Shown: positions 32,459-41,970 of the stretch, piece after piece
Numbering within the stretch: position 1 is the stretch's first letter
How the letters are laid out: each line of letters begins with the position of its first letter
Notes under the pieces: generated by a model
The model's database searches: none
What the model was told of the DNA's origin: nothing
What the model saw: the letters and a program-made list of their open reading frames with translations, nothing else
Assembly: GCA_002343505.1 (NCBI GenBank)
Contig: DDQZ01000102.1
Location: forward strand, 30,967-94,966
Origin: Verrucomicrobiaceae bacterium UBA2429
Lineage (GTDB): Bacteria; Verrucomicrobiota; Verrucomicrobiia; Verrucomicrobiales; Verrucomicrobiaceae
Reading direction: 5' to 3'
DNA: 64,000 nucleotides
Position numbers and translations under genes: made by a program

Positions 32459-34759
32459 ATGCGCTTCTTTCTTTTTCCCGCCCTCATCATGTTTCCGCCG
32501 CCGATGATGGCGCAGTCGTTCAAAGCCGAAGGCCTGCGCGAGCTGGAGGCCTTGCTCGACAAAGCCGTGGCAGTGAGAAACCCCGCTGGTGCCGTGCTCC
32601 GGCTGGAGCACGGCGGTTCCAGCCACACCCTGGTCAAAGGCGCGCGCGCCCTAGTCCCCGCGCGCGAGGAGATGACGCCTGACACAGTCTTCGATGCCGC
32701 CTCGCTCACCAAGGTCGTCGCCACACTGCCATGCATCCTGCTGCTGGCGGAGAGCGGCGCACTGCACCTGGACGACCCAGTGTGCCGGCATCTGCCTGAG
32801 TTCACTGGTGACGGGCGCGAACGGGTGCGGCTGCGCCATCTGCTCACGCACACCTCCGGCATGAAACCCGGCATTCCGAAGGAACCCGCATGGACGGGTT
32901 ACGCCGAGGGCGTGCGCCTGGCCTGTGAAAGCCTGCCCGACGCGCCGCCGGACACGGTTTTCCGCTACAGCGACATCAATTTCATCCTGCTGGGCGAGGT
33001 GGCGCGGCGGGTTTCAGGCCGGCCGCTTGATGTGCTGGCGCGGGAGCGTGTCTTCGAACCGCTCAAAATGACATCCACCCGCTTTGCCCCGCCTGAGGAG
33101 TGGCGCGCGCGCATCGCGCCCACGGAGAAGGATGAGACCGGCGTCATGCTGCGCGGCGTGGTGCATGACCCCACCGCGCGGCGCATGGGCGGCGTGGCCG
33201 GGCATGCGGGCCTTTTCACCTGCGCGGAGGACCTGGCCCGCTACGCGCGCATGATCCTGGGCGGGGGGGAGCTGGAGGGTGCGCGCATTCTCAGCGGCGC
33301 CACACTGGAGCAGGCGCGCCGCGTCCAGACGGCGGGCACCATCGCGGAAAGACGCGGATACGGCTGGGACCTGGAGAGCGCTTACAGCCGCCCGCGCGGG
33401 GAGGTCTTCCCGCCCGGCAGCTTCGGCCACACGGGCTTCACCGGCACGAGCTTGTGGCTGGACCCGCACTCGGGCGGCTTTGTCATTTTTCTCAGCTCGC
33501 GACTGCATCCGGCGGGCAACGGCAGCGTGCGCGATCTTTACGAGCAGGTGGGCACGGCGGCGGCGCGCTGCCTGGCGGGGGTGGATTTTACAAACGTCAA
33601 GGCGCCCTTCAAAGCCCGCGCGCCCGGCGAGGTGCCGACGGTGCTCAACGGCATAGACGTGCTCCAGCGCGAGGGCTTCGCGCGCTTGTCGGGCATGCGC
33701 GTGGGACTCGTCACCAACCACACCGGCATCAACGCGCGGCGGGAGAGCACGATTGACCTGCTGGCCGCCGCGCCGGGCGTCAAACTGCGCGCCCTGTTCA
33801 GCCCTGAGCACGGCATCCGCGGCCAGCTCGACCAGGAAAAGATCGGCGACAGCGTGGACAAGAAGACCGGCCTGCCCGTTCACAGCCTTTACGGTGAAAG
33901 GCGCGCGCCGTCGGCGGAGCAGCTCGGGGAACTCGACGCGCTGGTCTTTGACATCCAGGACATCGGCTGCCGCTTCTACACCTACATCTCCACGCTGCGC
34001 CTGTGCATGGAGGCGGCGGCGAGGCAGGGCGTGAAATTCATCGTGCTCGACCGCGTGAACCCCGTCGGCGGCGCCGTGGTGGAAGGCCCCGCCCTCGTGT
34101 CAAAGGAGGCCTTCACCGCCACGCATCCCATCGCCATCCGCCACGGCATGACCATGGGCGAGCTGGCGCGGATGATGAATGCCGAGCGCATGACAGGCGC
34201 GGACCTGGAGGTGGTGCCGGTGGAGGGCTGGCGGCGGGAGATGCTCTTCGATGAGACCGGCCTGCCGTGGGTCAACCCCTCCCCGAACATGCGCACGCTG
34301 GAGGCCGCGCTGCTCTATCCCGGCATCGGCCTGCTGGAGTTTTCCATCAGCGTCGGGCGCGGCACGGACACGCCGTTTGAAATCCTCGGCGCGCCCTATG
34401 TGGACGACCTCCGCCTGTCCCATGAGCTGAACAAGCTCGGCCTGCCGGGGCTCCGCTTCATGCCCGCGCGGTTCACGCCCACGGCCAGCATTTTCAAGGA
34501 CCAGCCCTGCGGCGGAGCGCGCATTGAGATCACCGACCGCCGCGCCCTGCGCCCTGTGCGCGCCGGGCTGGCCGTCGCCGCCGTCCTGCAGCGGCTGTAT
34601 CCGGGAAAATTCGCCGTGGACAAGGTCGGCACGCTGCTCAACCACGACACGCTCTTGAAGGCGCTCAAGTCCGGCAGGGACGCGCGCGCCCTTGAGGACA
34701 TGTGGCGGGATGAGACGGCCGACTTTGACGGCAGGCGGCGGGGCTTTTTAGCGCCTTGA
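32459..34759 (+). CDS. Fusion of a beta-lactamase-fold serine hydrolase and a NamZ-type (DUF1343) muramidase
   Basis: A 766-aa exported protein. The N-terminal half is a class C beta-lactamase/serine hydrolase with SLTK (Ser82, Lys85), YSD (Tyr170, Ser171) and HTG (324-326). The C-terminal half (about 395-766) is DUF1343, the family of exo-beta-N-acetylmuramidase NamZ, starting VLNGIDVLQREGF and containing SPEHGIRG and DRVNPVGG. The signal peptide is short and Met-rich (MRFFLFPALIMFPPPMMAQ). In many bacteria these two activities are separate genes of a peptidoglycan-recycling operon, so this is a natural fusion. The ATG at 32459 removes a spurious 32-residue extension. The following gene is a TPR protein 48 bases on. 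Confidence 0.9.
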   Translation: MRFFLFPALIMFPPPMMAQSFKAEGLRELEALLDKAVAVRNPAGAVLRLEHGGSSHTLVKGARALVPAREEMTPDTVFDAASLTKVVATLPCILLLAESGALHLDDPVCRHLPEFTGDGRERVRLRHLLTHTSGMKPGIPKEPAWTGYAEGVRLACESLPDAPPDTVFRYSDINFILLGEVARRVSGRPLDVLARERVFEPLKMTSTRFAPPEEWRARIAPTEKDETGVMLRGVVHDPTARRMGGVAGHAGLFTCAEDLARYARMILGGGELEGARILSGATLEQARRVQTAGTIAERRGYGWDLESAYSRPRGEVFPPGSFGHTGFTGTSLWLDPHSGGFVIFLSSRLHPAGNGSVRDLYEQVGTAAARCLAGVDFTNVKAPFKARAPGEVPTVLNGIDVLQREGFARLSGMRVGLVTNHTGINARRESTIDLLAAAPGVKLRALFSPEHGIRGQLDQEKIGDSVDKKTGLPVHSLYGERRAPSAEQLGELDALVFDIQDIGCRFYTYISTLRLCMEAAARQGVKFIVLDRVNPVGGAVVEGPALVSKEAFTATHPIAIRHGMTMGELARMMNAERMTGADLEVVPVEGWRREMLFDETGLPWVNPSPNMRTLEAALLYPGIGLLEFSISVGRGTDTPFEILGAPYVDDLRLSHELNKLGLPGLRFMPARFTPTASIFKDQPCGGARIEITDRRALRPVRAGLAVAAVLQRLYPGKFAVDKVGTLLNHDTLLKALKSGRDARALEDMWRDETADFDGRRRGFLAP

Positions 34760-34807
34760 GAGACTCACGGCCTGCTGCAGGCGGCACACATCAATCCATA
34801 CACCCCC

Positions 34808-37800
34808 ATGCCTGGAACACCTGACGAAAAAACCATCGCTGAAATCAAAAGGCTCCGGCTCGCCGGGCGCGCGCTCGATGCCTGGGCGCTCGTCTCAGAA
34901 ATGGACCCGCCGGAACAATGGCCCGCACGCGAGACGCGCGTGCAGGGCGCGCGCCTCCTGGACACACTGGGCGCCTCCAAGCGCGCGGAGCGCCTCTTTT
35001 GGCGCGAGTGGCGGCGCTCGAAAGGCGCGTCCGATCTGCTGCAGGATGTGTTTTGGACCGTGCTGGAGCGGCGCGGCGCCTACCTGACCTGGAAGTGGCT
35101 GCTGCGGCACGCCCCCGGCGCCTCAGCGCCTGCCGATGATTTGTCTGACTACGAGGGCTGCCTGGCTGTGGTGTTGACACGGCTGCGGGACTTCGACGCG
35201 GCAGAGGCAGCTTTGCAGAGGGGCGAGGCACTGGACCAAAAGGAGCGCTGGTTCCAGGTCTTGCGCGCTGACCTCCTCCAGGAACAAGACTGCAGGGAGG
35301 CGGCATTGGATGCGGCTCGCGCGGCGGTGAAGCAGTACCCGGACTATGCCACGGCGGTGCGGACCCTCGCAGAACTGCTGGTGGAGCTGGAGCGCGTGGA
35401 AGAGGCGCTGGAGGTCTTGCGCGCGGGGGTGGCGCGTCTGCAAAGCAAAGGGCTGGCCGCGCAACTGGCGGGACTTTTGATCGAACGCGGACGGATGGAT
35501 GAGGCAGAGGCCGCGCTGGACCTGCACGAGCGTCTGGCTCCCCTCATGGATGAGGAACTGCGGGACTGGCATTGCGGGCGGCGGTGCGACATCGCCAGCG
35601 CGCGCGGAGACCATGCCGGGGCTCTGCGCCAAGCCGGGCAAGTGCGGCAGGGTTTTTATCAACTGGTGGCGGAAAAATTACGCGCCGCCGCTCCCGGCCT
35701 TCGCCGCGTGCTGCTGCCCGTGCCTTTTGTGCGCCAGCACCACAAAACCTGCGCGCCTGCTTCCCTGACCAGCATCGCCCGCTTCTGGGGGAGGGAAGTG
35801 GGGCACCTGGACCTGGCGGAGGAAATCTGCCACGACGGCACTCCGGACCATCGCGAGCGGGAATGGGCCGAGACTCACGGCTGGTCGGCGCGGGAATTCG
35901 CCGTCACCGTGGAGGCTGCGGAGCGGCTCATTGACGCGGGCATGCCTTTTGTCATGGACACGGTCCATCCCGGAGGCGCGCACGCGCAGGTGGTGACCGG
36001 TTACGATCAATTCCGCACCGTGCTTTTTATTCGCGACCCCGGCAATCCCCACACCACCGAGTTTCTGGCCGCCGAGGCGCTCGCGCGGCAGGCGCCCTTC
36101 GGCCCGCGCGGATTCGTCATGGTGCCGGAGACGGAGTCGGAGCGGCTGGCCGCCATCGAACTGCCGGACACCGAGCCGCATGACTTGCTGCACCAGACCC
36201 GGCTGCGGCTGGCGGAGCATGATCGCGCGGGAGCGCGCCAGGCCGTGGAGCTTCTGCGTGCGCGTCATCTGCGGCACCGCCTGCGCTGGCAGGCGGAACT
36301 GGCGGCGGCCGAGTATGATTCAGACCACCAGGCCACTCTGGAGGGGCTTGAGGAGCTGCTGAGGCTCTTCCCGGAAGTGGAAAACTGGCAGACACGCCGG
36401 CTCGACCTCATCCGTGAACTGCGCGGGCGGGAGGCCTGTCTCGAAGCATTGCGCGTGGTGTGCGCCAAGCCGGACAGCCACCCCATCCACTGGCGAATGC
36501 TCGCGCGCGAGCTGCACTGGGAGGCGCCAGGCATCCCGGAGGCCAGGCGCTGGCTGCGCCGCGTGCATCGCGCCCGGCTCGATTCCGTGGCCATCCTCAC
36601 CGAGGCGAACCTGCTCTGGGAGACGCGGGACTTTGACAATGCCGCGCCGATCTACCGCCTGGCAGCGTGCATGGAGGAGCAAAATGAAGGCATCTGGATG
36701 ACATGGTTCCGCGCCGCGCGCTGGACCCGCCAGCCGGAGGCCGCGCTGGACATGCTGCGCCGCCGTTTCGAGCAGCAGGGCGCCACCTCCGCCGCGCCCG
36801 CCGTCACGCTCTATCAGGCACTGGATCAGATGAATCTCTCCCATGAGGCCCTGGCCGTGCTGGAGGAGTCTCTCCGCGGAAGGCCGGATGACGCGGACCA
36901 CGCCCTCTATGTGGCTGGAGAGATGCTGTTGTGGAACCGCGCGGCGCGCGCGCGTGAAATCCTCGAAAGCATCCGCCGAGGGACGCGCGCCGCCGCCTGG
37001 CACCGCGTGCGCGCCCGCCTGGCCCGGCAGGAGGGGGACATTCAGGCGCAGATGCACCATTGGCGCGCCGTGCTGGAGGATCAGCCTCTGGACAATGACG
37101 CCCGCCGCGCCCTGGCATGGCTCATGGAGCAGCAGGAGGGAGCCGCCGCCGCCCTGGCCTGGCTGCGCGAGTGCTGCGCCCGCCACCCCTTCGACTGGCA
37201 CGCGCATGTGGCGCTGCTGGACTGGTCCAGAAGCGAGGGCTTCGAGGCATGGGAGACTGCAGTGCGCGAACTCATTCGCATTGATCCAAGAAGCGCCTGG
37301 GCGCGGCGGGAACTGGCGGACCTTTTGCGCGCCAGGGAGGATTACGCAGCCGCGCATGCCGCGCTGGACCACGCTGCCACTCTCGAAAGAAACACCCCCG
37401 CCCTGCACAACATCCGCGCCTCCATCCTTGAGGACGAGGATCGTCCGGATGAAGCCCGAGCCGAATGCCGCCGCGCCCTGGCCCTGGATGTGGACACCAC
37501 CTTTGCCATGCGCATGCTCCTGCGCCTCTGCCGCGGCCCGGAGCAGCGCGAGGAGGAGATGCGCTTCATCCAGGACGAAATCCGCCGCCAGACCACCAGC
37601 GGTGACGCCGTGGCGACCTTTGCCGAACTAGCCCAGCCCTACCTCACCGACGAGGAGATGGAGGCCTTTCTCAAAGAAGCGCACGAGAACCGCCCGGACC
37701 TCTGGCACACCGGCGTCCAGCTCGCCGGGCACTGGCGCAACACGGGACGCGCCGGGGAAGCCCTCGGCCTCCTCGCCAGCATCACAGAGCGCTTCCCCCT

Positions 37801-39868
37801 CATGCCGCGCGGCTGGCTGGAGACGGCTCTCTGCCATGAGGCCGCCGGCGACCGCGCCGCCGCTATCCGCGCCGGTGAAAAAGCCCGCGAACTCAACCCC
37901 GCCTGGGGCTGGGGCATGCGCACACTCTCCGAGTTCAAGCGCAAAGCCGGCGATCTGCCAGGCGCGCGCTCCGTGTTGGAGGAAACGCTGCGCCAAAATC
38001 CCGGCGATGCCATCACCCTTGGCTGGCTGGCCGAGGTTCTCTGGCAGCAGGGGGAAAAAGACGCCGCCCTTGAGCGCCTCTCTTCCGCAGTGAATCTGGA
38101 CCCCGGATACAACTGGGCCTGGGACAGGCTCAGCGAATGGGGATCCTCCGGCGGCAGGCCCCGAGCAGCGCGCGAGGCCGCCGCGCGCCTGCTGCGCGAG
38201 CGCCCCGCCGAGGCGCGCACTTGGATGATTCAAGCGCGGTTGCTCACCGAACCCGGCGAGTTCGAAGAAAAGCTCGCCGCGCTGGACAAAGCCATCGAGC
38301 TCAGCCCGGACGAACCCCGCCCGGCCGATCTCAAAGCCCTGGCCCTCACGCAAGCCGGCCTCTACGATGCCGCTCTGGAAGTCTGCCGCGCACACCCTTC
38401 AGCCGATGTCTCGCTGCGCATGCGCGAGAGCTGGATTCTCTGGGAGCGAGGCGGCAAGGACGAGGCCGTGCGCGTCATGGAGGCGGCCCTGGCCCGGGAC
38501 CCAGCACACATCTGGGGGTGGGAGCGACTCGCGGACTGGCATCAAGAACGCCACGAACTCGACAAGGCGGAAGCTGCCTGCCGCCAGTTGATCCGTCTCC
38601 AGCCCATGGAGCATGTGCCCCTCGGCTACCTCGGCAGCCTGCTCGAAGAACGGGACAAAAAACAGGAAGCCGCCGCAGCCTACACCCGCGCGCTGGAAAT
38701 ATTCCCCTACTACCCCTTCGCCATCGCACGCCTGCTCGGCCTGCGCTTTGCCGCCAGGGAATGGCCTGAGGCTGCCGGACTCCTGGAAAGCCTGACGCCC
38801 CATCATCCGGCCTTGTTTCTTAACTCGTGGCGCTTCGCCCTTGAGCGCCGCCGCGGCGGTCATCAGCAGGCTTTGGTCATCCTGGAGCGCATGCTGGGGG
38901 ATTCCCATGATGATGAGAGCTGCTTTCAGCGCGTGCTTGACGAAGTGAATGCCGCCCCCAACACCCTGCGCCGCGCCGTGTGTGATTCCACGTCACGCCT
39001 GCTTGGAGCAGGCTGTCCTCAAATACATGCGGGCGCATTTTATGTCGAAGTCTGCAAAATCTGCGAGGCGGCCCCGGACCTCCAGCTTCTGGAGAAGCTC
39101 CCACCCGGCACCCAGGCCGGCCAGCGCGCCTGGAATGCCTGGATCAACTTGCAGGGAGACACCTGGGTGCAAAACACCGCCGTCTGGGCGCGCCTGCGCC
39201 AGCGCCGCCGATGGCGCGCCGTCATGGCCCGCCATGCGGATGCCTTTCGCGCCGAGTCCAGGCTGTATGGTGCCGTCGGCTACACACTAAGGAACTCCAG
39301 CCAAAATCGCGCCCTCATCGAATGGTTCGCCGACTGGCGGGAGCGCGGCCCGGGCATGCGCCCCTACATGCTCAACAACCTCGTGCTCGCCTGCCAGGAA
39401 CTGGGTGATGCGGCTACCGCCGCCGAAGTGGTCCGCGCTGGCATGGCCTACCCGGAGCATGGCCAGCTCAAAATGCGCTTCCACCTTTGGGCCGCCCTGG
39501 AGCACGCCCTCAACGAGGAAACCGCCGCCGCTCTGGACTGCCTGCAAAGCGTCAATCCTCATGTTCTCGACGGCTATGGCCAGAGCCTCCACGGCTTCGT
39601 CCAAACCGCGCTCGAATACCAGCCCGGCCGCCGGCCGCCGCCCTTCGACCACACCCGCACGAACCAGCTCGGCAGCCTCTTTGACGAGCATCGAAACAAC
39701 CGCCTCATCCGCGCCTCCATCCGCCGCTGCTGCCGCCTCGCCTCCCGCCGCCTAGGCACTTCAAAACCAGCCCGCTGGGTTTTCTGGAAGGACAACGAGC
39801 GCTTTGTGGGCCACGCCTGGCTGGTGTTTGCCATTCTTTGCTTTGCGGTGGCACTCAGCATACGCTGA
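34808..39868 (+). CDS. Giant TPR protein with an embedded C39-like cysteine peptidase
   Basis: A 1686-aa protein. Long tetratricopeptide repeat blocks (e.g. ALAYLLERGRMDEAEAALDL) flank a C39-like domain at about 305-445. This has Cys315 (HHKTCAPASLTSIARF), His392 (GGAHAQVVTGYD) and Asp410 (IRDPG), the full triad of Peptidase_C39_2. The C-terminal end is a single hydrophobic helix (HAWLVFAILCFAVALSI), so the protein may be tail-anchored. Peptidase C39 domains of ABC exporters cut double-glycine leaders, but here no transporter domain exists. It could instead be a protease or bacteriocin-like processing scaffold that assembles a complex through its TPRs. There is no signal peptide. The neighbour upstream is the NamZ fusion. 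Confidence 0.87.
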   Translation: MPGTPDEKTIAEIKRLRLAGRALDAWALVSEMDPPEQWPARETRVQGARLLDTLGASKRAERLFWREWRRSKGASDLLQDVFWTVLERRGAYLTWKWLLRHAPGASAPADDLSDYEGCLAVVLTRLRDFDAAEAALQRGEALDQKERWFQVLRADLLQEQDCREAALDAARAAVKQYPDYATAVRTLAELLVELERVEEALEVLRAGVARLQSKGLAAQLAGLLIERGRMDEAEAALDLHERLAPLMDEELRDWHCGRRCDIASARGDHAGALRQAGQVRQGFYQLVAEKLRAAAPGLRRVLLPVPFVRQHHKTCAPASLTSIARFWGREVGHLDLAEEICHDGTPDHREREWAETHGWSAREFAVTVEAAERLIDAGMPFVMDTVHPGGAHAQVVTGYDQFRTVLFIRDPGNPHTTEFLAAEALARQAPFGPRGFVMVPETESERLAAIELPDTEPHDLLHQTRLRLAEHDRAGARQAVELLRARHLRHRLRWQAELAAAEYDSDHQATLEGLEELLRLFPEVENWQTRRLDLIRELRGREACLEALRVVCAKPDSHPIHWRMLARELHWEAPGIPEARRWLRRVHRARLDSVAILTEANLLWETRDFDNAAPIYRLAACMEEQNEGIWMTWFRAARWTRQPEAALDMLRRRFEQQGATSAAPAVTLYQALDQMNLSHEALAVLEESLRGRPDDADHALYVAGEMLLWNRAARAREILESIRRGTRAAAWHRVRARLARQEGDIQAQMHHWRAVLEDQPLDNDARRALAWLMEQQEGAAAALAWLRECCARHPFDWHAHVALLDWSRSEGFEAWETAVRELIRIDPRSAWARRELADLLRAREDYAAAHAALDHAATLERNTPALHNIRASILEDEDRPDEARAECRRALALDVDTTFAMRMLLRLCRGPEQREEEMRFIQDEIRRQTTSGDAVATFAELAQPYLTDEEMEAFLKEAHENRPDLWHTGVQLAGHWRNTGRAGEALGLLASITERFPLMPRGWLETALCHEAAGDRAAAIRAGEKARELNPAWGWGMRTLSEFKRKAGDLPGARSVLEETLRQNPGDAITLGWLAEVLWQQGEKDAALERLSSAVNLDPGYNWAWDRLSEWGSSGGRPRAAREAAARLLRERPAEARTWMIQARLLTEPGEFEEKLAALDKAIELSPDEPRPADLKALALTQAGLYDAALEVCRAHPSADVSLRMRESWILWERGGKDEAVRVMEAALARDPAHIWGWERLADWHQERHELDKAEAACRQLIRLQPMEHVPLGYLGSLLEERDKKQEAAAAYTRALEIFPYYPFAIARLLGLRFAAREWPEAAGLLESLTPHHPALFLNSWRFALERRRGGHQQALVILERMLGDSHDDESCFQRVLDEVNAAPNTLRRAVCDSTSRLLGAGCPQIHAGAFYVEVCKICEAAPDLQLLEKLPPGTQAGQRAWNAWINLQGDTWVQNTAVWARLRQRRRWRAVMARHADAFRAESRLYGAVGYTLRNSSQNRALIEWFADWRERGPGMRPYMLNNLVLACQELGDAATAAEVVRAGMAYPEHGQLKMRFHLWAALEHALNEETAAALDCLQSVNPHVLDGYGQSLHGFVQTALEYQPGRRPPPFDHTRTNQLGSLFDEHRNNRLIRASIRRCCRLASRRLGTSKPARWVFWKDNERFVGHAWLVFAILCFAVALSIR

Positions 39869-40021
39869 CTTGAGACCGCCCGACGTTCGGCCTGTCACCA
39901 CGCACTCCTCATCCATACTGCGGCAGTGAGTCGGATGACATTTCTGAAACAGATTGCCACAGCACGAAAAATCGGGACATATTCCGGTTTAGAAATAATT
40001 AAACCCATACAATTTACCTTC

Positions 40022-40744
40022 ATGACCCGGCGGCACATTTTCAATCTCCTGTCCCTCGCGCTGACAAGCCGGGTCATGGGCGCGGAGGCGGTTGAATGGC
40101 AGGCCATCTTCGACGGGCGCACGCTGCAAGGATGGAAACCCACGGCGAAAAGCCCGCACAGCAAGGCCAGCAAGAACACGACCGCCGGAAACTGGCGGGT
40201 CGAAGACGGCGTCATCTGCGGCGATCAGGACACGCCCGGAAATGGCGGCCTGCTCATCACCGAGGCTGTGTATGGCGATTTTGAAGTAACCGTCGAGACC
40301 AACAACGATTTCGGCCCCGACAGCGGCCTGTTTCTTCGCTGCACGGAGGATGGCAAAGCCTACCAGTGCCTCATTGACTACCACCCGGGCGGCACCATCG
40401 GTGGCATCCTTGGCGAAGGCATCTGGAAGCGCCGCGGTGTGCGCAACTACACCTTTGGCGGTACGCCGGACGTCATCACGCTCAATGAGAACCCGCAGCA
40501 GCCCTGCCCGGTCTCACCAGAGGCATGGAAGACCTTCTGGCGTGTCGGCGGATGGAATGAGGTCCGCGCCCGCATCACCGGCGATCCGCCCACCATCACC
40601 ACTTGGGTGAACGGCGTGCAGATCATGCGGCACACCGAGCCTGCCAGCGTGCATCCCGCCACCGGTCACATCGGTCTTCAAATCCACGGCGGCAAATTCT
40701 CCGGCACCGTGCGCTACCGCAACGTCCGCATCCGCCAGCTTTGA
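40022..40744 (+). CDS. DUF1080 (3-keto-disaccharide hydrolase family) protein
   Basis: A 240-aa single-domain DUF1080 protein. The N-terminus [23 protein letters not shown] is a probable signal with a twin-arginine-like start. The core begins [15 protein letters not shown] and includes DSGLFLRC, the conserved strand of the family, and ends [23 protein letters not shown]. The ATG at 40022 is chosen over 39926 because of the signal-like start. It precedes the LLM oxidoreductase gene by 11 bases, so cotranscription is likely. Members act on 3-keto-glycosides produced by Gfo/Idh-type oxidases, and a Gfo/Idh gene lies 4.8 kb downstream. Confidence 0.88.
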   Translation: MTRRHIFNLLSLALTSRVMGAEAVEWQAIFDGRTLQGWKPTAKSPHSKASKNTTAGNWRVEDGVICGDQDTPGNGGLLITEAVYGDFEVTVETNNDFGPDSGLFLRCTEDGKAYQCLIDYHPGGTIGGILGEGIWKRRGVRNYTFGGTPDVITLNENPQQPCPVSPEAWKTFWRVGGWNEVRARITGDPPTITTWVNGVQIMRHTEPASVHPATGHIGLQIHGGKFSGTVRYRNVRIRQL

Positions 40745-40755
40745 GTCACACCATC

Positions 40756-41907
40756 ATGACACCTCCCCCCATCCGCACGCCCGGTCGCCAATGTGAAGTC
40801 GCCTGGTTTTCCGCTCTTTGCTCTGATGACTACGAGTTCCTCGGCGTCCTCGATGGCTCCCTGCGCTCCAGCTACGAGCACTGCGGTGACATCGTGCGAA
40901 AAGCGGACGAACTCGGCTATCAAAACATCCTGCTGCCCAGCGGCTGGATCGCCGGGCAGGACGCGCTGGCCTTCGCCGCCGCCATGGCACCGCAAACCAA
41001 GCAGATCAACCAGCTCGTCGCCCTGCGGATGGGCGAGGTTTGGCCGCCGATGCTCGCGCGCGCCCTCGCCACCGTCGATCACATCGCCAAAGGCCGCCTG
41101 TGCATCAACATCATCTCCTCCGACATGCCCGGCATCAAGGAGAGCAATGAGACGCGCTACGCCCGCGCCAGCGAGATCATCCAGATCCTGCAGGCGCTCT
41201 GGCGTGCCGACGGTCCCTTCGAGTGGAAGGGAGAGTTTTATCAAATCAGCCTTCCCACCACCGAACCGGCGAAGCCCTACCAGCAAAACGGCGGCCCGCT
41301 CATGTACTTCGGCGGCATCTCGCCCGCCGCGCAGGATTTGTGCGCCAAGCACTGCGATGTCTTCCTCATGTGGCCGGAGACGGAGGACCGCATCGCCGAG
41401 ACCATGCGCCTCATGTCGGAAAAAGCCGCCGGCTACGGCCGCCAGATTGATTTCGGCTTTCGTGGGCACATCATCGTGCGGGAAACGGAGGCCGAGGCCC
41501 GCGCCGCAGCCGACCGCCTCATTTCCAAACTGACCGCCGAAAAGGGGGCGGAAATCAAGGCGCGCTCCCAGGACAGCCAGAGCTTCGGAGTGCAGCGCCA
41601 GGACGAGCTCCGCGCTCAAGCGAAGGATCTTTACATCGAGCCGCATCTGTGGAGCGGCATCGGTCTTGCCCGCAGCGGCTGCGCCAGCGCCATCGTCGGC
41701 GATCCCGATCAAGTCCTTGCCAAATTGAACCGGTATATGGACATGGGCATCCGTGCCTTCATCCTCAGCGGTTATCCGCACCTCGACGAGTGCGATCTCT
41801 TCGCCAAACATGTCCTTCCCAAACTCCCCACCTGCCGCCTGAACGAACTGCAAGACCGCCGGATTCCTGATCCAGTCACCCCGCTGACCACGGCGGAGAG
41901 GAAATGA
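40756..41907 (+). CDS. LLM-class flavin-dependent oxidoreductase (SsuD-like)
   Basis: A 383-aa luciferase-like monooxygenase. Family motifs visible are QNILLPSG at the start of the barrel, [14 protein letters not shown] (INIISSDMP), [15 protein letters not shown] and the late [28 protein letters not shown], closest to alkanesulfonate monooxygenase SsuD. It uses reduced FMN and O2 to break C-S or similar bonds. A sulfonate role would fit the sulfatase-rich context but no ABC sulfonate transporter is present here. The ATG at 40756 lies 11 bases after the DUF1080 gene; the earlier part of the frame is shadow. It is convergent with the kinase gene. Confidence 0.88.
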   Translation: MTPPPIRTPGRQCEVAWFSALCSDDYEFLGVLDGSLRSSYEHCGDIVRKADELGYQNILLPSGWIAGQDALAFAAAMAPQTKQINQLVALRMGEVWPPMLARALATVDHIAKGRLCINIISSDMPGIKESNETRYARASEIIQILQALWRADGPFEWKGEFYQISLPTTEPAKPYQQNGGPLMYFGGISPAAQDLCAKHCDVFLMWPETEDRIAETMRLMSEKAAGYGRQIDFGFRGHIIVRETEAEARAAADRLISKLTAEKGAEIKARSQDSQSFGVQRQDELRAQAKDLYIEPHLWSGIGLARSGCASAIVGDPDQVLAKLNRYMDMGIRAFILSGYPHLDECDLFAKHVLPKLPTCRLNELQDRRIPDPVTPLTTAERK

Positions 41908-41970
41908 CAAACATCCTCCGCACCGATCCTGCGAGCCTGCGGACGCCCGCGGCAGAATCCTTCCGTGTCG

